This document shows, piece after piece, positions 1-13,600 of a DNA stretch of 64,000 nt. The notes beneath the pieces are model-generated. The model was not told the DNA's origin. It did not search any database and saw only the letters and a program-made list of their open reading frames with translations. Origin of the DNA: Aphrophora alni (lineage: Eukaryota; Arthropoda; Insecta; Hemiptera; Aphrophoridae); the NCBI GenBank assembly GCA_963513935.1, contig OY740774.1:83290890-83354889 (forward strand), given 5' to 3'. The stretch's first letter is position 1, and every line of letters begins with the position of its first letter. Position numbers and translations under genes: made by a program.

Positions 1-3000
1 ATGACTTTGAAATCTCAAAGGGTTTACGAGTAATTACAGTTCAAAGTTTTTTCAAAAAAGATCAAAATTTTTTTAAACCAACGATATGGTTATTAAAAGA
101 TGCAGAATTGAAAGGAGAATAAACCCTGAAAAAATCACTTTGAAATCTCAAATGGTTTAAGAGTTATTGCAATTTATATGTCAATAAAAATACCTGATTT
201 TAACATTTCACGTTTCGCCACTTGCAATACCTTTTTAAAACGCCTGTGGCTCCCTAACTATACATCGTAATTATACGAAATTTTACATGAGGAAAGAAGA
301 AAGTTCAAATTTTACTGTGGTGTTTTCAATTCGAAAATATCTCTTATAGTTTCTGAGTAATTAATTCGAGAAAACAGCCAATTTTCAAACTTTGCAAAAT
401 GGTAAGGTACCCCCTTGCAGTTTTTTTCGGCCAAAAAGCGAGTTATTGATTTTTGATTCTTTTTATAGCTTAATAGAAGCAGAATTAAATTTGGAGTCGA
501 ATGGTGCTATTGAAATTTCAAAATTTTTAATATTTTTTCATTTTTATCTAAATTTTTGTAAAAATTTCAATATTTAACAATACCAATGATATGCACATCA
601 ATAGATTCACAATTTAATAGAGAGTAAACCATGAAAAAATGACTTTGAAATCTCAAAGGGTTTACGAGTAATTACAGTTCAAAGTTTTTTCAAAAAAGAT
701 CAAAATTTTTTTAAACCAACGATATGGTTATTAAAAGATGCAGAATTGAAGGAGAATAAACCCTGAAAAAATCACTTTGAAATCTAAAATGGTTTAAGAG
801 TTATTGCAATTTATATGTCAATAAAAATACCTGATTTTAACATTTCACGTTTCGCCACTTGCAATACCTTTTTAAAACGCCTGTGGCTCCCTAACTATAC
901 ATCGTAATGATACGAAATGTTACATGAGGAAAGAAGAAAGTTCAAATTTTACTGTGGTGTTTTCAATTCGAAAATATTTCTTATAGTTTCTGAGTAATTA
1001 ATTCGAGAAAACAGCCAATTTTCAAACTTTGCAAAATGGTAAGGTTTTTTTCGGCCAAAAAGCGAGTTATTGATTTTTGATTGTTTTTATAGCTTAATAG
1101 AAGCAGAATTAAATTTGGAGTCGAATGGTGCTATTGAAATTTCAAAATTTTTAATATTTTTTCATTTTTATCTAAATTTTTGTAAAAATTTCAATATTTA
1201 ACAATACCAATGATATGCACATCAATAGATTCACAATTTAATAGAGAGTAAACCATGAAAAAATGACTTTGAAATCTCAAAGGGTTTACGAGTAATTGCA
1301 GTTGAAAGTATTTTCAAAAAAGATCAAAGTTTTTTTAAACCAACGATATGGGTATTAAAAGATGCAGAATTGAAAGGAGAATAAACCCTGAAAAAATCAC
1401 TTTGAAATCTCAAATGGTTTAAGAGTTATTGCAATTTATATGTCAATAAAAATACCTGATTTTAACATTTCACGTTTCGCCACTTGCAATACCTTTTTAA
1501 AACGCCTGTGGCTCCCTAACTATACATCGTAATGATACGAAATTTTACATGAGGAAAGAAGAAAGTTCAAATTTTACTGTGGTGTTTTCAATTCGAAAAT
1601 ATCTCTTATAGTTTCTGAGTAATTAATTCGAGAAAACAGCCAATTTTCAAACTTTGCAAAATGGTAAGGTACCCCCTTGCAGTTTTTTTCGGCCAAAAAG
1701 CGAGTTATTGATTTTTGATTCTTTTTATAGCTTAATAGAAGCAGAATTAAATTTGGAGTCGAATGGTGCTATTGAAATTTCAAAATTTTTAATATTTTTT
1801 CATTTTTATCTAAATTTTTGTAAAAGTTTCAATATTTAACAATACCAATGATATGCACATCAATAGATTCACAATTTAATAGAGAGTAAACCATGAAAAA
1901 ATGACTTTGAAATCTCAAAGGGTTTACGAGTAATTACAGTTCAAAGTTTTTTCAAAAAAGATCAAAATTTTTTTAAACCAACGATATGGTTATTAAAAGA
2001 TGCAGAATTGAAGGAGAATAAACCCTGAAAAAATCACTTTGAAATCTAAAATGGTTTAAGAGTTATTGCAATTTATATGTCAATAAAAATACCTGATTTT
2101 AACATTTCACGTTTCGCCACTTGCAATACCTTTTTAAAACGCCTGTGGCTCCCTAACTATACATCGTAATGATACGAAATTTTACATGAGGAAAGAAGAA
2201 AGTTCAAATTTTACTGTGGTGTTTTCAATTCGAAAATATTTCTTATAGTTTCTGAGTAATTAATTCGAGAACACAGCCAATTTTCAAACTTTGCATAATG
2301 GTAAGGTACCCCCCTTGCAGTTTTTTTCGGCCAAAAAGCGAGTTATTGATTTTTGATTGTTTTTATAGCTTAATAGAAGCAGAATTAAATTTGGAGTCGA
2401 ATGGTGCTATTGAAATTTCAAAATTTTTAATATTTTTTCATTTTTATCTAATTTTTTGTAAAAATTTCAATATTTAACAATACCAATGATATGCACATCA
2501 ATAGATTCACAATTTAATAGAGAGTAAACCATGAAAAAATGACTTTGAAATCTCAAAGGGTTTACGAGTAATTGCAGTTGAAAGTATTTTCAAAAAAGAT
2601 CAAAATTTTTTTAAACCAACGATATGGGTATTAAAAGATGCAGAATTGAAAGGAGAATAAACCCTGAAAAAATCACTTTGAAATCTCAAATGGTTTAAGA
2701 GTTATTGCAATTTATATGTCAATAAAAATACCTGATTTTAACATTTCACGTTTCGCCACTTGCAATACCTTTTTAAAACGCCTGTGGCTCCCTAACTATA
2801 CATCGTAATTATACGAAATTTTACATGAGGAAAGAAGAAAGTTCAAATTTTACTGTGGTGTTTTCAATTCGAAAATATCTCTTATAGTTTCTGAGTAATT
2901 AATTCGAGAAAACAGCCAATTTTCAAACTTTGCAAAATGGTAAGGTACCCACCCCCCTTGCAGTTTTTTTCGGCCAAAAAGCGAGTTATTGATTTTTGAT

Positions 3001-6000
3001 TGTTTTTATAGCTTAATAGAAGCAGAATTAAATTTGGTGTCGAATGGTGCTATTGAAATTTCAAAATTTTTAATATTTTTTCATTTTTATCTAAATTTTT
3101 GTAAAAATTTCAATATTTAACAATACCAATGATATGCACATCAATAGATTCACAATTTAATAGAGAGTAAACCATGAAAAAATGACTTTGAAATCTCAAA
3201 GGGTTTACGAGTAATTGCAGTTGAAAGTATTTTCAAAAAAGATCAAAATTTTTTTAAACCAACGATATGGGTATTAAAAGATGCAGAATTGAAGGAGAAT
3301 AAACCCTGAAAAAATCACTTTGAAATCTCAAATGGTTTAAGAGTTATTGCAATTTATATGTCAATAAAAATACCTGATTTTAACATTTCACGTTTCGCCA
3401 CTTGCAATACCTTTTTAAAACGCCTGTGGCTCCCTAACTATACATCGTAATGATACGAAATTTTACATGAGGAAAGAAGAAAGTTCAAATTTTACTGTGG
3501 TGTTTTCAATTCGAAAATATCTCTTATAGTTTCTGAGTAATTAATTCGAGAAAACAGCCAATTTTCAAACTTTGCAAAATGGTAAGGTACCCACCCCCCT
3601 TGCAGTTTTTTTCGGCCAAAAAGCGAGTTATTGATTTTTGATTGTTTTTATAGCTTAATAGAAGCAGAATTAAATTTGGTGTCGAATGGTGCTATTGAAA
3701 TTTCAAAATTTTTAATATTTTTTCATTTTTATCTAAATTTTTGTAAAAATTTCAATATTTAACAATACCAATGATATGCACATCAATAGATTCACAATTT
3801 AATAGAGAGTAAACCATGAAAAAATGACTTTGAAATCTCAAAGGGTTTACGAGTAATTGCAGTTGAAAGTATTTTCAAAAAAGATCAAAATTTTTTTAAA
3901 CCAACGATATGGGTATTAAAAGATGCAGAATTGAAAGGAGAATAAACCCTGAAAAAATCACTTTGAAATCTCAAATAGTTTAAGAGTTATTGCAATTTAT
4001 ATGTCAATAAAAATACCTGATTTTAACATTTCACGTTTCGCCACTTGCAATACCTTTTTAAAACGCCTGTGGCTCCCTAACTATACATCGTAATTATACG
4101 AAATTTTACATGAGGAAAGAAGAAAGTTCAAATTTTACTGTGGTGTTTTCAATTCGAAAATATCTCTTATAGTTTCTGAGTAATTAATTCGAGAAAACAG
4201 CCAATTTTCAAACTTTGCAAAATGGTAAGGTACCCCCCTTGCAGTTTTTTTCGGCCAAAAAGCGAGTTATTGATTTTTGATTGTTTTTATAGCTTAATAG
4301 AAGCAGAATTAAATTTGGAGTCGAATGGTGCTATTGAAATTTCAAAATTTTTAATATTTTTTCATTTTTATCTAAATTTTTGTAAAAATTTCAATATTTA
4401 ACAATACCAATGATATGCACATCAATAGATTCACAATTTAATAGAGAGTAAACCATGAAAAAATGACTTTGAAATCTCAAAGGGTTTACGAGTAATTGCA
4501 GTTGAAAGTATTTTCAAAAAAGATCAAAATTTTTTTAAACCAACGATATGGGTATTAAAAGATGCAGAATTGAAAGGAGAATAAACCCTGAAAAAATCAC
4601 TTTGAAATCTCAAATGGTTTAAGAGTTATTGCAATTTATATGTCAATAAAAATACCTGATTTTAACATTTCACGTTTCGCCACTTGCAATACCTTTTTAA
4701 AACGCCTGTGGCTCCCTAACTATACATCGTAATTATACGAAATTTTACATGAGGAAAGAAGAAAGTTCAAATTTTACTGTGGTGTTTTCAATTCGAAAAT
4801 ATCTCTTATAGTTTCTGAGTAATTAATTCGAGAAAACAGCCAATTTTCAAACTTTGCAAAATGGTAAGGTACCCCCTTGCAGTTTTTTTCGGCCAAAAAG
4901 CGAGTTATTGATTTTTGATTGTTTTTATAGCTTAATAGAAGCAGAATTAAATTTGGAGTCGAATGGTGCTATTGAAATTTCAAAATTTTTAATATTTTTT
5001 CATTTTTATCTAAATTTTTGTAAAAATTTCAATATTTAACAATACCAATGATATGCACATCAATAGATTCACAATTTAATAGAGAGTAAACCATGAAAAA
5101 ATGACTTTGAAATCTCAAAGGGTTTACGAGTAATTGCAGTTGAAAGTATTTTCAAAAAAGATCAAAATTTTTTTAAACCAACGATATGGGTATTAAAAGA
5201 TGCAGAATTGAAAGGAGAATAAACCCTGAAAAAATCACTTTGAAATCTCAAATGGTTTAAGAGTTATTGCAATTTATATGTCAATAAAAATACCTGATTT
5301 TAACATTTCACGTTTCGCCACTTGCAATACCTTTTTAAAACGCCTGTGGCTCCCTAACTATACATCGTAATGATACGAAATTTTACATGAGGAAAGAAGA
5401 AAGTTCAAATTTTACTGTGGTGTTTTCAATTCGAAAATATCTCTTATAGTTTCTGAGTAATTAATTCGAGAAAACAGCCAATTTTCAAACTTTGCAAAAT
5501 GGTAAGGTACCCCCTTGCAGTTTTTTTCGGCCAAAAAGCGAGTTATTGATTTTTGATTCTTTTTATAGCTTAATAGAAGCAGAATTAAATTTGGAGTCGA
5601 ATGGTGCTATTGAAATTTCAAAATTTTTAATATTTTTTCATTTTTATCTAAATTTTTGTAAAAGTTTCAATATTTAACAATACCAATGATATGCACATCA
5701 ATAGATTCACAATTTAATAGAGAGTAAACCATGAAAAAATGACTTTGAAATCTCAAAGGGTTTACGAGTAATTACAGTTCAAAGTTTTTTCAAAAAAGAT
5801 CAAAATTTTTTTAAACCAACGATATGGTTATTAAAAGATGCAGAATTGAAGGAGAATAAACCCTGAAAAAATCACTTTGAAATCTAAAATGGTTTAAGAG
5901 TTATTGCAATTTATATGTCAATAAAAATACCTGATTTTAACATTTCACGTTTCGCCACTTGCAATACCTTTTTAAAACGCCTGTGGCTCCCTAACTATAC

Positions 6001-7651
6001 ATCGTAATGATACGAAATTTTACATGAGGAAAGAAGAAAGTTCAAATTTTACTGTGATGTTTTCAATTCGAAAATATTTCTTATAGTTTCTGAGTAATTA
6101 ATTCGAGAACACAGCCAATTTTCAAACTTTGCATAATGGTAAGGTACCCCCCTTGCAGTTTTTTTCGGCCAAAAAGCGAGTTATTGATTTTTGATTGTTT
6201 TTATAGCTTAATAGAAGCAGAATTAAATTTGGAGTCGAATGGTGCTATTGAAATTTCAAAATTTTTAATATTTTTTCATTTTTATCTAATTTTTTGTAAA
6301 AATTTCAATATTTAACAATACCAATGATATGCACATCAATAGATTCACAATTTAATAGAGAGTAAACCATGAAAAAATGACTTTGAAATCTCAAAGGGTT
6401 TACGAGTAATTGCAGTTGAAAGTATTTTCAAAAAAGATCAAAATTTTTTTAAACCAACGATATGGGTATTAAAAGATGCAGAATTGAAAGGAGAATAAAC
6501 CCTGAAAAAATCACTTTGAAATCTCAAATGGTTTAAGAGTTATTGCAATTTATATGTCAATAAAAATACCTGATTTTAACATTTCACGTTTCGCCACTTG
6601 CAATACCTTTTTAAAACGCCTGTGGCTCCCTAACTATACATCGTAATTATACGAAATTTTACATGAGGAAAGAAGAAAGTTCAAATTTTACTGTGGTGTT
6701 TTCAATTCGAAAATATCTCTTATAGTTTCTGAGTAATTAATTCGAGAAAACAGCCAATTTTCAAACTTTGCAAAATGGTAAGGTACCCCCTTGCAGTTTT
6801 TTTCGGCCAAAAAGCGAGTTATTGATTTTTGATTCTTTTTATAGCTTAATAGAAGCAGAATTAAATTTGGAGTCGAATGGTGCTATTGAAATTTCAAAAT
6901 TTTTAATATTTTTTCATTTTTATCTAAATTTTTGTAAAAGTTTCAATATTTAACAATACCAATGATATGCACATCAATAGATTCACAATTTAATAGAGAG
7001 TAAACCATGAAAAAATGACTTTGAAATCTCAAAGGGTTTACGAGTAATTACAGTTCAAAGTTTTTTCAAAAAAGATCAAAATTTTTTTAAACCAATGATA
7101 TGGTTATTAAAAGATGCAGAATTGAAGGAGAATAAACCCTGAAAAAATCACTTTGAAATCTCAAATGGTTTAAGAGTTATTGCAATTTATATGTCAATAA
7201 AAATACCTGATTTTAACATTTCACGTTTCTCCACTTGCAATACCTTTTTAAAACGCCTGTGGCTCCCTAACTATACATCGTAATGATACGAAATTTTACA
7301 TGAGGAAAGAAGAAAGTTCAAATTTTACTGTGGTGTTTTCAATTCGAAAATATTTCTTATAGTTTCTGAGTAATTAATTCGAGAAAACAGCCAATTTTCA
7401 AACTTTGCAAAATGGTAAGGTACCCCCCTTGCAGTTTTTTTCGGCCAAAAAGCGAGTTATTGATTTTTGATTGTTTTTATAGCTTAATAGAAGCAGAATT
7501 AAATTTGGAGTCGAATGGTGCTATTGAAATTTCAAAATTTTTAATATTTTTTCATTTTTATCTAATTTTTTGTAAAAATTTCAATATTTAACAATACCAA
7601 TGATATGCACATCAATAGATTCACAATTTAATAGAGAGTAAACCATGAAAA
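1..7651. repeat. Left part of the satellite: A/B dimers and less ordered monomers
   Basis: The first twelve monomers do not show the complete long repeat seen further right. Alternating pairs are visible instead: a class A monomer (five C, GATTC, TAAAAGTTTC) followed by a class B monomer (CTAATTTTTTG, ACAGTTCAAAG and GGTTATTAAAAG), at monomers 3-4, 9-10 and 11-12. Two consecutive class E-like monomers (GGTGTCG, CCCACCCCCC) lie at about 2570-3850. Monomers 4 and 10 share private changes (GCATAATGG, GAGAACACAGCC), so the A/B pair at 5.1-6.4 kb is a duplicate of the one at 1.3-2.5 kb. Confidence 0.8.
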
Positions 7652-10600
7652 AATGACTTTGAAATCTCAAAGGGTTTACGAGTAATTGCAGTTGAAAGTA
7701 TTTTCAAAAAAGATCAAAATTTTTTTAAACCAACGATATGGGTATTAAAAGATGCAGAATTGAAAGGATAATAAACCCTGAAAAAATCACTTTGAAATCT
7801 CAAATGGTTTAAGAGTTATTGCAATTTATATGTCAATAAAAATACCTGATTTTAACATTTCACGTTTCGCCACTTGCAATACCTTTTTAAAACGCCTGTG
7901 GCTCCCTAACTATACATCGTAATGATACGAAATTTTACATGAGGAAAGAAGAAAGTTCAAATTTTACTGTGGTGTTTTCAATTCGAAAATATCTCTTATA
8001 GTTTCTGAGTAATTAATTCGAGAAAACAGCCAATTTTCAAACTTTGCAAAATGGTAAGGTACCCCCTTGCAGTTTTTTTCGGCCAAAAAGCGAGTTATTG
8101 ATTTTTGATTCTTTTTATAGCTTAATAGAAGCAGAATTAAATTTGGAGTCGAATGGTGCTATTGAAATTTCAAAATTTTTAATATTTTTTCATTTTTATC
8201 TAAATTTTTGTAAAAGTTTCAATATTTAACAATACCAATGATATGCACATCAATAGATTCACAATTTAATAGAGAGTAAACCATGAAAAAATGACTTTGA
8301 AATCTCAAAGGGTTTACGAGTAATTACAGTTCAAAGTTTTTTCAAAAAAGATCAAAAATTTTTTAAACCAATGATATGGTTATTAAAAGATGCAGAATTG
8401 AAGGAGAATAAACCCTGAAAAAATCACTTTGAAATCTCAAATGGTTTAAGAGTTATTGCAATTTATATGTCAATAAAAATACCTGATTTTAACATTTCAC
8501 GTTTCTCCACTTGCAATACCTTTTTAAAACGCCTGTGGCTCCCTAACTATACATCGTAATGATACGAAATTTTACATGAGGAAAGAAGAAAGTTCAAATT
8601 TTACTGTGGTGTTTTCAATTCGAAAATATTTCTTATAGTTTCTGAGTAATTAATTCGAGAAAACAGCCAATTTTCAAACTTTGCAAAATGGTAAGGTACC
8701 CCCTTGCAGTTTTTTTCGGCCAAAAAGCGAGTTATTGATTTTTGATTGTTTTTATAGCTTAATAGAAGCAGAATTAAATTTGGAGTCGAATGGTGCTATT
8801 GAAATTTCAAAATTTTTAATATTTTTTCATTTTTATCTAATTTTTTGTAAAAATTTCAATATTTAACAATACCAATGATATGCACATCAATAGATTCACA
8901 ATTTAATAGAGAGTAAACCATGAAAAAATGACTTTGAAATCTCAAAGGGTTTACGAGTAATTGCAGTTGAAAGTATTTTCAAAAAAGATCAAAATTTTTT
9001 TAAACCAACGATATGGGTATTAAAAGATGCAGAATTGAAAGGAGAATAAACCCTGAAAAAATCACTTTGAAATCTCAAATGGTTTAAGAGTTATTGCAAT
9101 TTATATGTCAATAAAAATACCTGATTTTAACATTTCACGTTTCGCCACTTGCAATACCTTTTTAAAACGCCTGTGGCTCCCTAACTATACATCGTAATGA
9201 TACGAAATTTTACATGAGGAAAGAAGAAAGTTCAAATTTTACTGTGGTGTTTTCAATTCGAAAATATCTCTTATAGTTTCTGAGTAATTAATTCGAGAAA
9301 ACAGCCAATTTTCAAACTTTGCAAAATGGTAAGGTACCCCCCCCCCTTGCAGTTTTTTTCGGCCAAAAAGCGAGTTATTGATTTTTGATTGTTTTTATAG
9401 CTTAATAGAAGCAGAATTAAATTTGGAGTCGAATGGTGCTATTGAAATTTCAAAATTTTTAATATTTTTTCATTTTTATCTAAATTTTTGTAAAAATTTC
9501 AATATTTAACAATACCAATGATATGCACATCAATAGATTCACAATTTAATAGAGAGTAAACCATGAAAAAATGACTTTGAAATCTCAAAGGGTTTACGAG
9601 CAATTGCAGTTGAAAGTATTTTCAAAAAAGATCAAAATTTTTTTAAACCAACGTTATGGGTATTAAAAGATGCAGAATTGAAAGGAGAATAAACCCTGAA
9701 AAAATCACTTTGAAATCTCAAATGGTTTAAGAGTTATTGCAATTTATATGTCAATAAAAATACCTGATTTTAACATTTCACGTTTCGCCACTTGCAATAC
9801 CTTTTTAAAACGCCTGTGGCTGCCTAACTATACATCGTAATGATACGAAATGTTACATGAGGAAAGAAGAAAGTTCAAATTTTACTGTGGTGTTTTCAAT
9901 TCGAAAATATCTCTTATAGTTTCTGAGTAATTAATTCGAGAAAACAGCCAATTTTCAAACTTTGCAAAATGGTAAGGTACCCCCTTGCAGTTTTTTTCGG
10001 CCAAAAAGCGAGTTATTGATTTTTGATGGTTTTTATAGCTTAATAGAAGCAGAATTAAATTTGGAGTCGAATGGTGCTATTGAAATTTCAAAATTTTTAA
10101 TATTTTTTCATTTTTATCTAAATTTTTGTAAAAATTTCAATATTTAACAATACCAATGATATGCACATCAATAGATTCACAATTTAATAGAGAGTAAACC
10201 ATGAAAAAATGACTTTGAAATCTCAAAGGGTTTACGAGTAATTGCAGTTGAAAGTATTTTCAAAAAAGATCAAAGTTTTTTTAAACCAACGATATGGGTA
10301 TTAAAAGATGCAGAATTGAAGGAGAATAAACCCTGAAAAAATCACTTTGAAATCTCAAATGGTTTAAGAGTTATTGCAATTTATATGTCAATAAAAATAC
10401 CTGATTTTAACATTTCACGTTTCGCCACTTGCAATACCTTTTTAAAACGCCTGTGGCTCCCTAACTATACATCGTAATGATACGAAATTTTACATGAGGA
10501 AAGAAGAAAGTTCAAATTTTACTGTGGTGTTTTCAATTCGAAAATATCTCTTATAGTTTCTGAGTAATTAATTCGAGAAAACAGCCAATTTTCAAACTTT

Positions 10601-13600
10601 GCAAAATGGTAAGGTACCCACCCCCCTTGCAGTTTTTTTCGGCCAAAAAGCGAGTTATTGATTTTTGATTGTTTTTATAGCTTAATAGAAGCAGAATTAA
10701 ATTTGGTGTCGAATGGTGCTATTGAAATTTCAAAATTTTTAATATTTTTTCATTTTTATCTAAATTTTTGTAAAAATTTCAATATTTAACAATACCAATG
10801 ATATGCACATCAATAGATTCACAATTTAATAGAGAGTAAACCATGAAAAAATGACTTTGAAATCTCAAAGGGTTTACGAGTAATTGCAGTTGAAAGTATT
10901 TTCAAAAAAGATCAAAATTTTTTTAAACCAACGATATGGGTATTAAAAGATGCAGAATTGAAAGGAGAATAAACCCTGAAAAAATCACTTTGAAATCTCA
11001 AATAGTTTAAGAGTTATTGCAATTTATATGTCAATAAAAATACCTGATTTTAACATTTCACGTTTCGCCACTTGCAATACCTTTTTAAAACGCCTGTGGC
11101 TCCCTAACTATACATCGTAATTATACGAAATTTTACATGAGGAAAGAAGAAAGTTCAAATTTTACTGTGGTGTTTTCAATTCGAAAATATCTCTTATAGT
11201 TTCTGAGTAATTAATTCGAGAAAACAGCCAATTTTCAAACTTTGCAAAATGGTAAGGTACCCCCCTTGCAGTTTTTTTCGGCCAAAAAGCGAGTTATTGA
11301 TTTTTGATTCTTTTTATAGCTTAATAGAAGCAGAATTAAATTTGGAGTCGAATGGTGCTATTGAAATTTCTAAATTTTAAATATTTTTTCATTTTTATCT
11401 AAATTTTTGTAAAAATTTCAATATTTAACAATACCAATGATATGCACATCAATAGATTCACAATTTAATAGAGAGTAAACCATGAAAAAATGACTTTGAA
11501 ATCTCAAAGGGTTTACGAGTAATTGCAGTTGAAAGTATTTTCAAAAAAGATCAAAATTTTTTTAAACCAACGATATGGGTATTAAAAGATGCAGAATTGA
11601 AAGGAGAATAAACCCTGAAAAAATCACTTTGAAATCTCAAATGGTTTAAGAGTTATTGCAATTTATATGTCAATAAAAATACCTGATTTTAACATTTCAC
11701 GTTTCGCCACTTGCAATACCTTTTTAAAACGCCTGTGGCTCCCTAACTATACATCGTAATGATACGAAATTTTACATGAGGAAAGAAGAAAGTTCAAATT
11801 TTACTGTGGTGTTTTCAATTCGAAAATATCTCTTATAGTTTCTGAGTAATTAATTCGAGAAAACAGCCAATTTTCAAACTTTGCAAAATGGTAAGGTACC
11901 CCCCCCCCTTGCAGTTTTTTTCGGCCAAAAAGCGAGTTATTGATTTTTGATTGTTTTTATAGCTTAATAGAAGCAGAATTAAATTTGGAGTCGAATGGTG
12001 CTATTGAAATTTCAAAATTTTTAATATTTTTTCATTTTTATCTAAATTTTTGTAAAAATTTCAATATTTAACAATACCAATGATATGCACATCAATAGAT
12101 TCACAATTTAATAGAGAGTAAACCATGAAAAAATGACTTTGAAATCTCAAAGGGTTTACGAGCAATTGCAGTTGAAAGTATTTTCAAAAAAGATCAAAAT
12201 TTTTTTAAACCAACGTTATGGGTATTAAAAGATGCAGAATTGAAAGGAGAATAAACCCTGAAAAAATCACTTTGAAATCTCAAATGGTTTAAGAGTTATT
12301 GCAATTTATATGTCAATAAAAATACCTGATTTTAACATTTCACGTTTCGCCACTTGCAATACCTTTTTAAAACGCCTGTGGCTGCCTAACTATACATCGT
12401 AATGATACGAAATGTTACATGAGGAAAGAAGAAAGTTCAAATTTTACTGTGGTGTTTTCAATTCGAAAATATCTCTTATAGTTTCTGAGTAATTAATTCG
12501 AGAAAACAGCCAATTTTCAAACTTTGCAAAATGGTAAGGTACCCCCCTTGCAGTTTTTTTCGGCCAAAAAGCGAGTTATTGATTTTTGATGGTTTTTATA
12601 GCTTAATAGAAGCAGAATTAAATTTGGAGTCGAATGGTGCTATTGAAATTTCAAAATTTTTAATATTTTTTCATTTTTATCTAAATTTTTGTAAAAATTT
12701 CAATATTTAACAATACCAATGATATGCACATCAATAGATTCACAATTTAATAGAGAGTAAACCATGAAAAAATGACTTTGAAATCTCAAAGGGTTTACGA
12801 GTAATTGCAGTTGAAAGTATTTTCAAAAAAGATCAAAGTTTTTTTAAACCAACGATATGGGTATTAAAAGATGCAGAATTGAAGGAGAATAAACCCTGAA
12901 AAAATCACTTTGAAATCTCAAATGGTTTAAGAGTTATTGCAATTTATATGTCAATAAAAATACCTGATTTTAACATTTCACGTTTCGCCACTTGCAATAC
13001 CTTTTTAAAACGCCTGTGGCTCCCTAACTATACATCGTAATGATACGAAATTTTACATGAGGAAAGAAGAAAGTTCAAATTTTACTGTGGTGTTTTCAAT
13101 TCGAAAATATCTCTTATAGTTTCTGAGTAATTAATTCGAGAAAACAGCCAATTTTCAAACTTTGCAAAATGGTAAGGTACCCACCCCCCTTGCAGTTTTT
13201 TTCGGCCAAAAAGCGAGTTATTGATTTTTGATTGTTTTTATAGCTTAATAGAAGCAGAATTAAATTTGGTGTCGAATGGTGCTATTGAAATTTCAAAATT
13301 TTTAATATTTTTTCATTTTTATCTAAATTTTTGTAAAAATTTCAATATTTAACAATACCAATGATATGCACATCAATAGATTCACAATTTAATAGAGAGT
13401 AAACCATGAAAAAATGACTTTGAAATCTCAAAGGGTTTACGAGTAATTGCAGTTGAAAGTATTTTCAAAAAAGATCAAAATTTTTTTAAACCAACGATAT
13501 GGGTATTAAAAGATGCAGAATTGAAAGGAGAATAAACCCTGAAAAAATCACTTTGAAATCTCAAATAGTTTAAGAGTTATTGCAATTTATATGTCAATAA

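Noticed and set aside
385..412. GGTAAG...TTGCAG as a micro-intron in each monomer
   Set aside because: Only about 20 nt lie between the two sites, far below a spliceable intron, and the monomer that lost sequence here keeps the GGTAAG and so is not a spliced copy.
392..577. A 61-codon open frame recurring in twelve of the satellite monomers (and as a 60-codon form at 26603 and 29165)
   Set aside because: In the 61-codon form the first codon is TTG, not ATG. The frame exists only when the C-run has the right length, is broken in most monomers and has low-complexity composition. It reflects repeat identity, not a gene.
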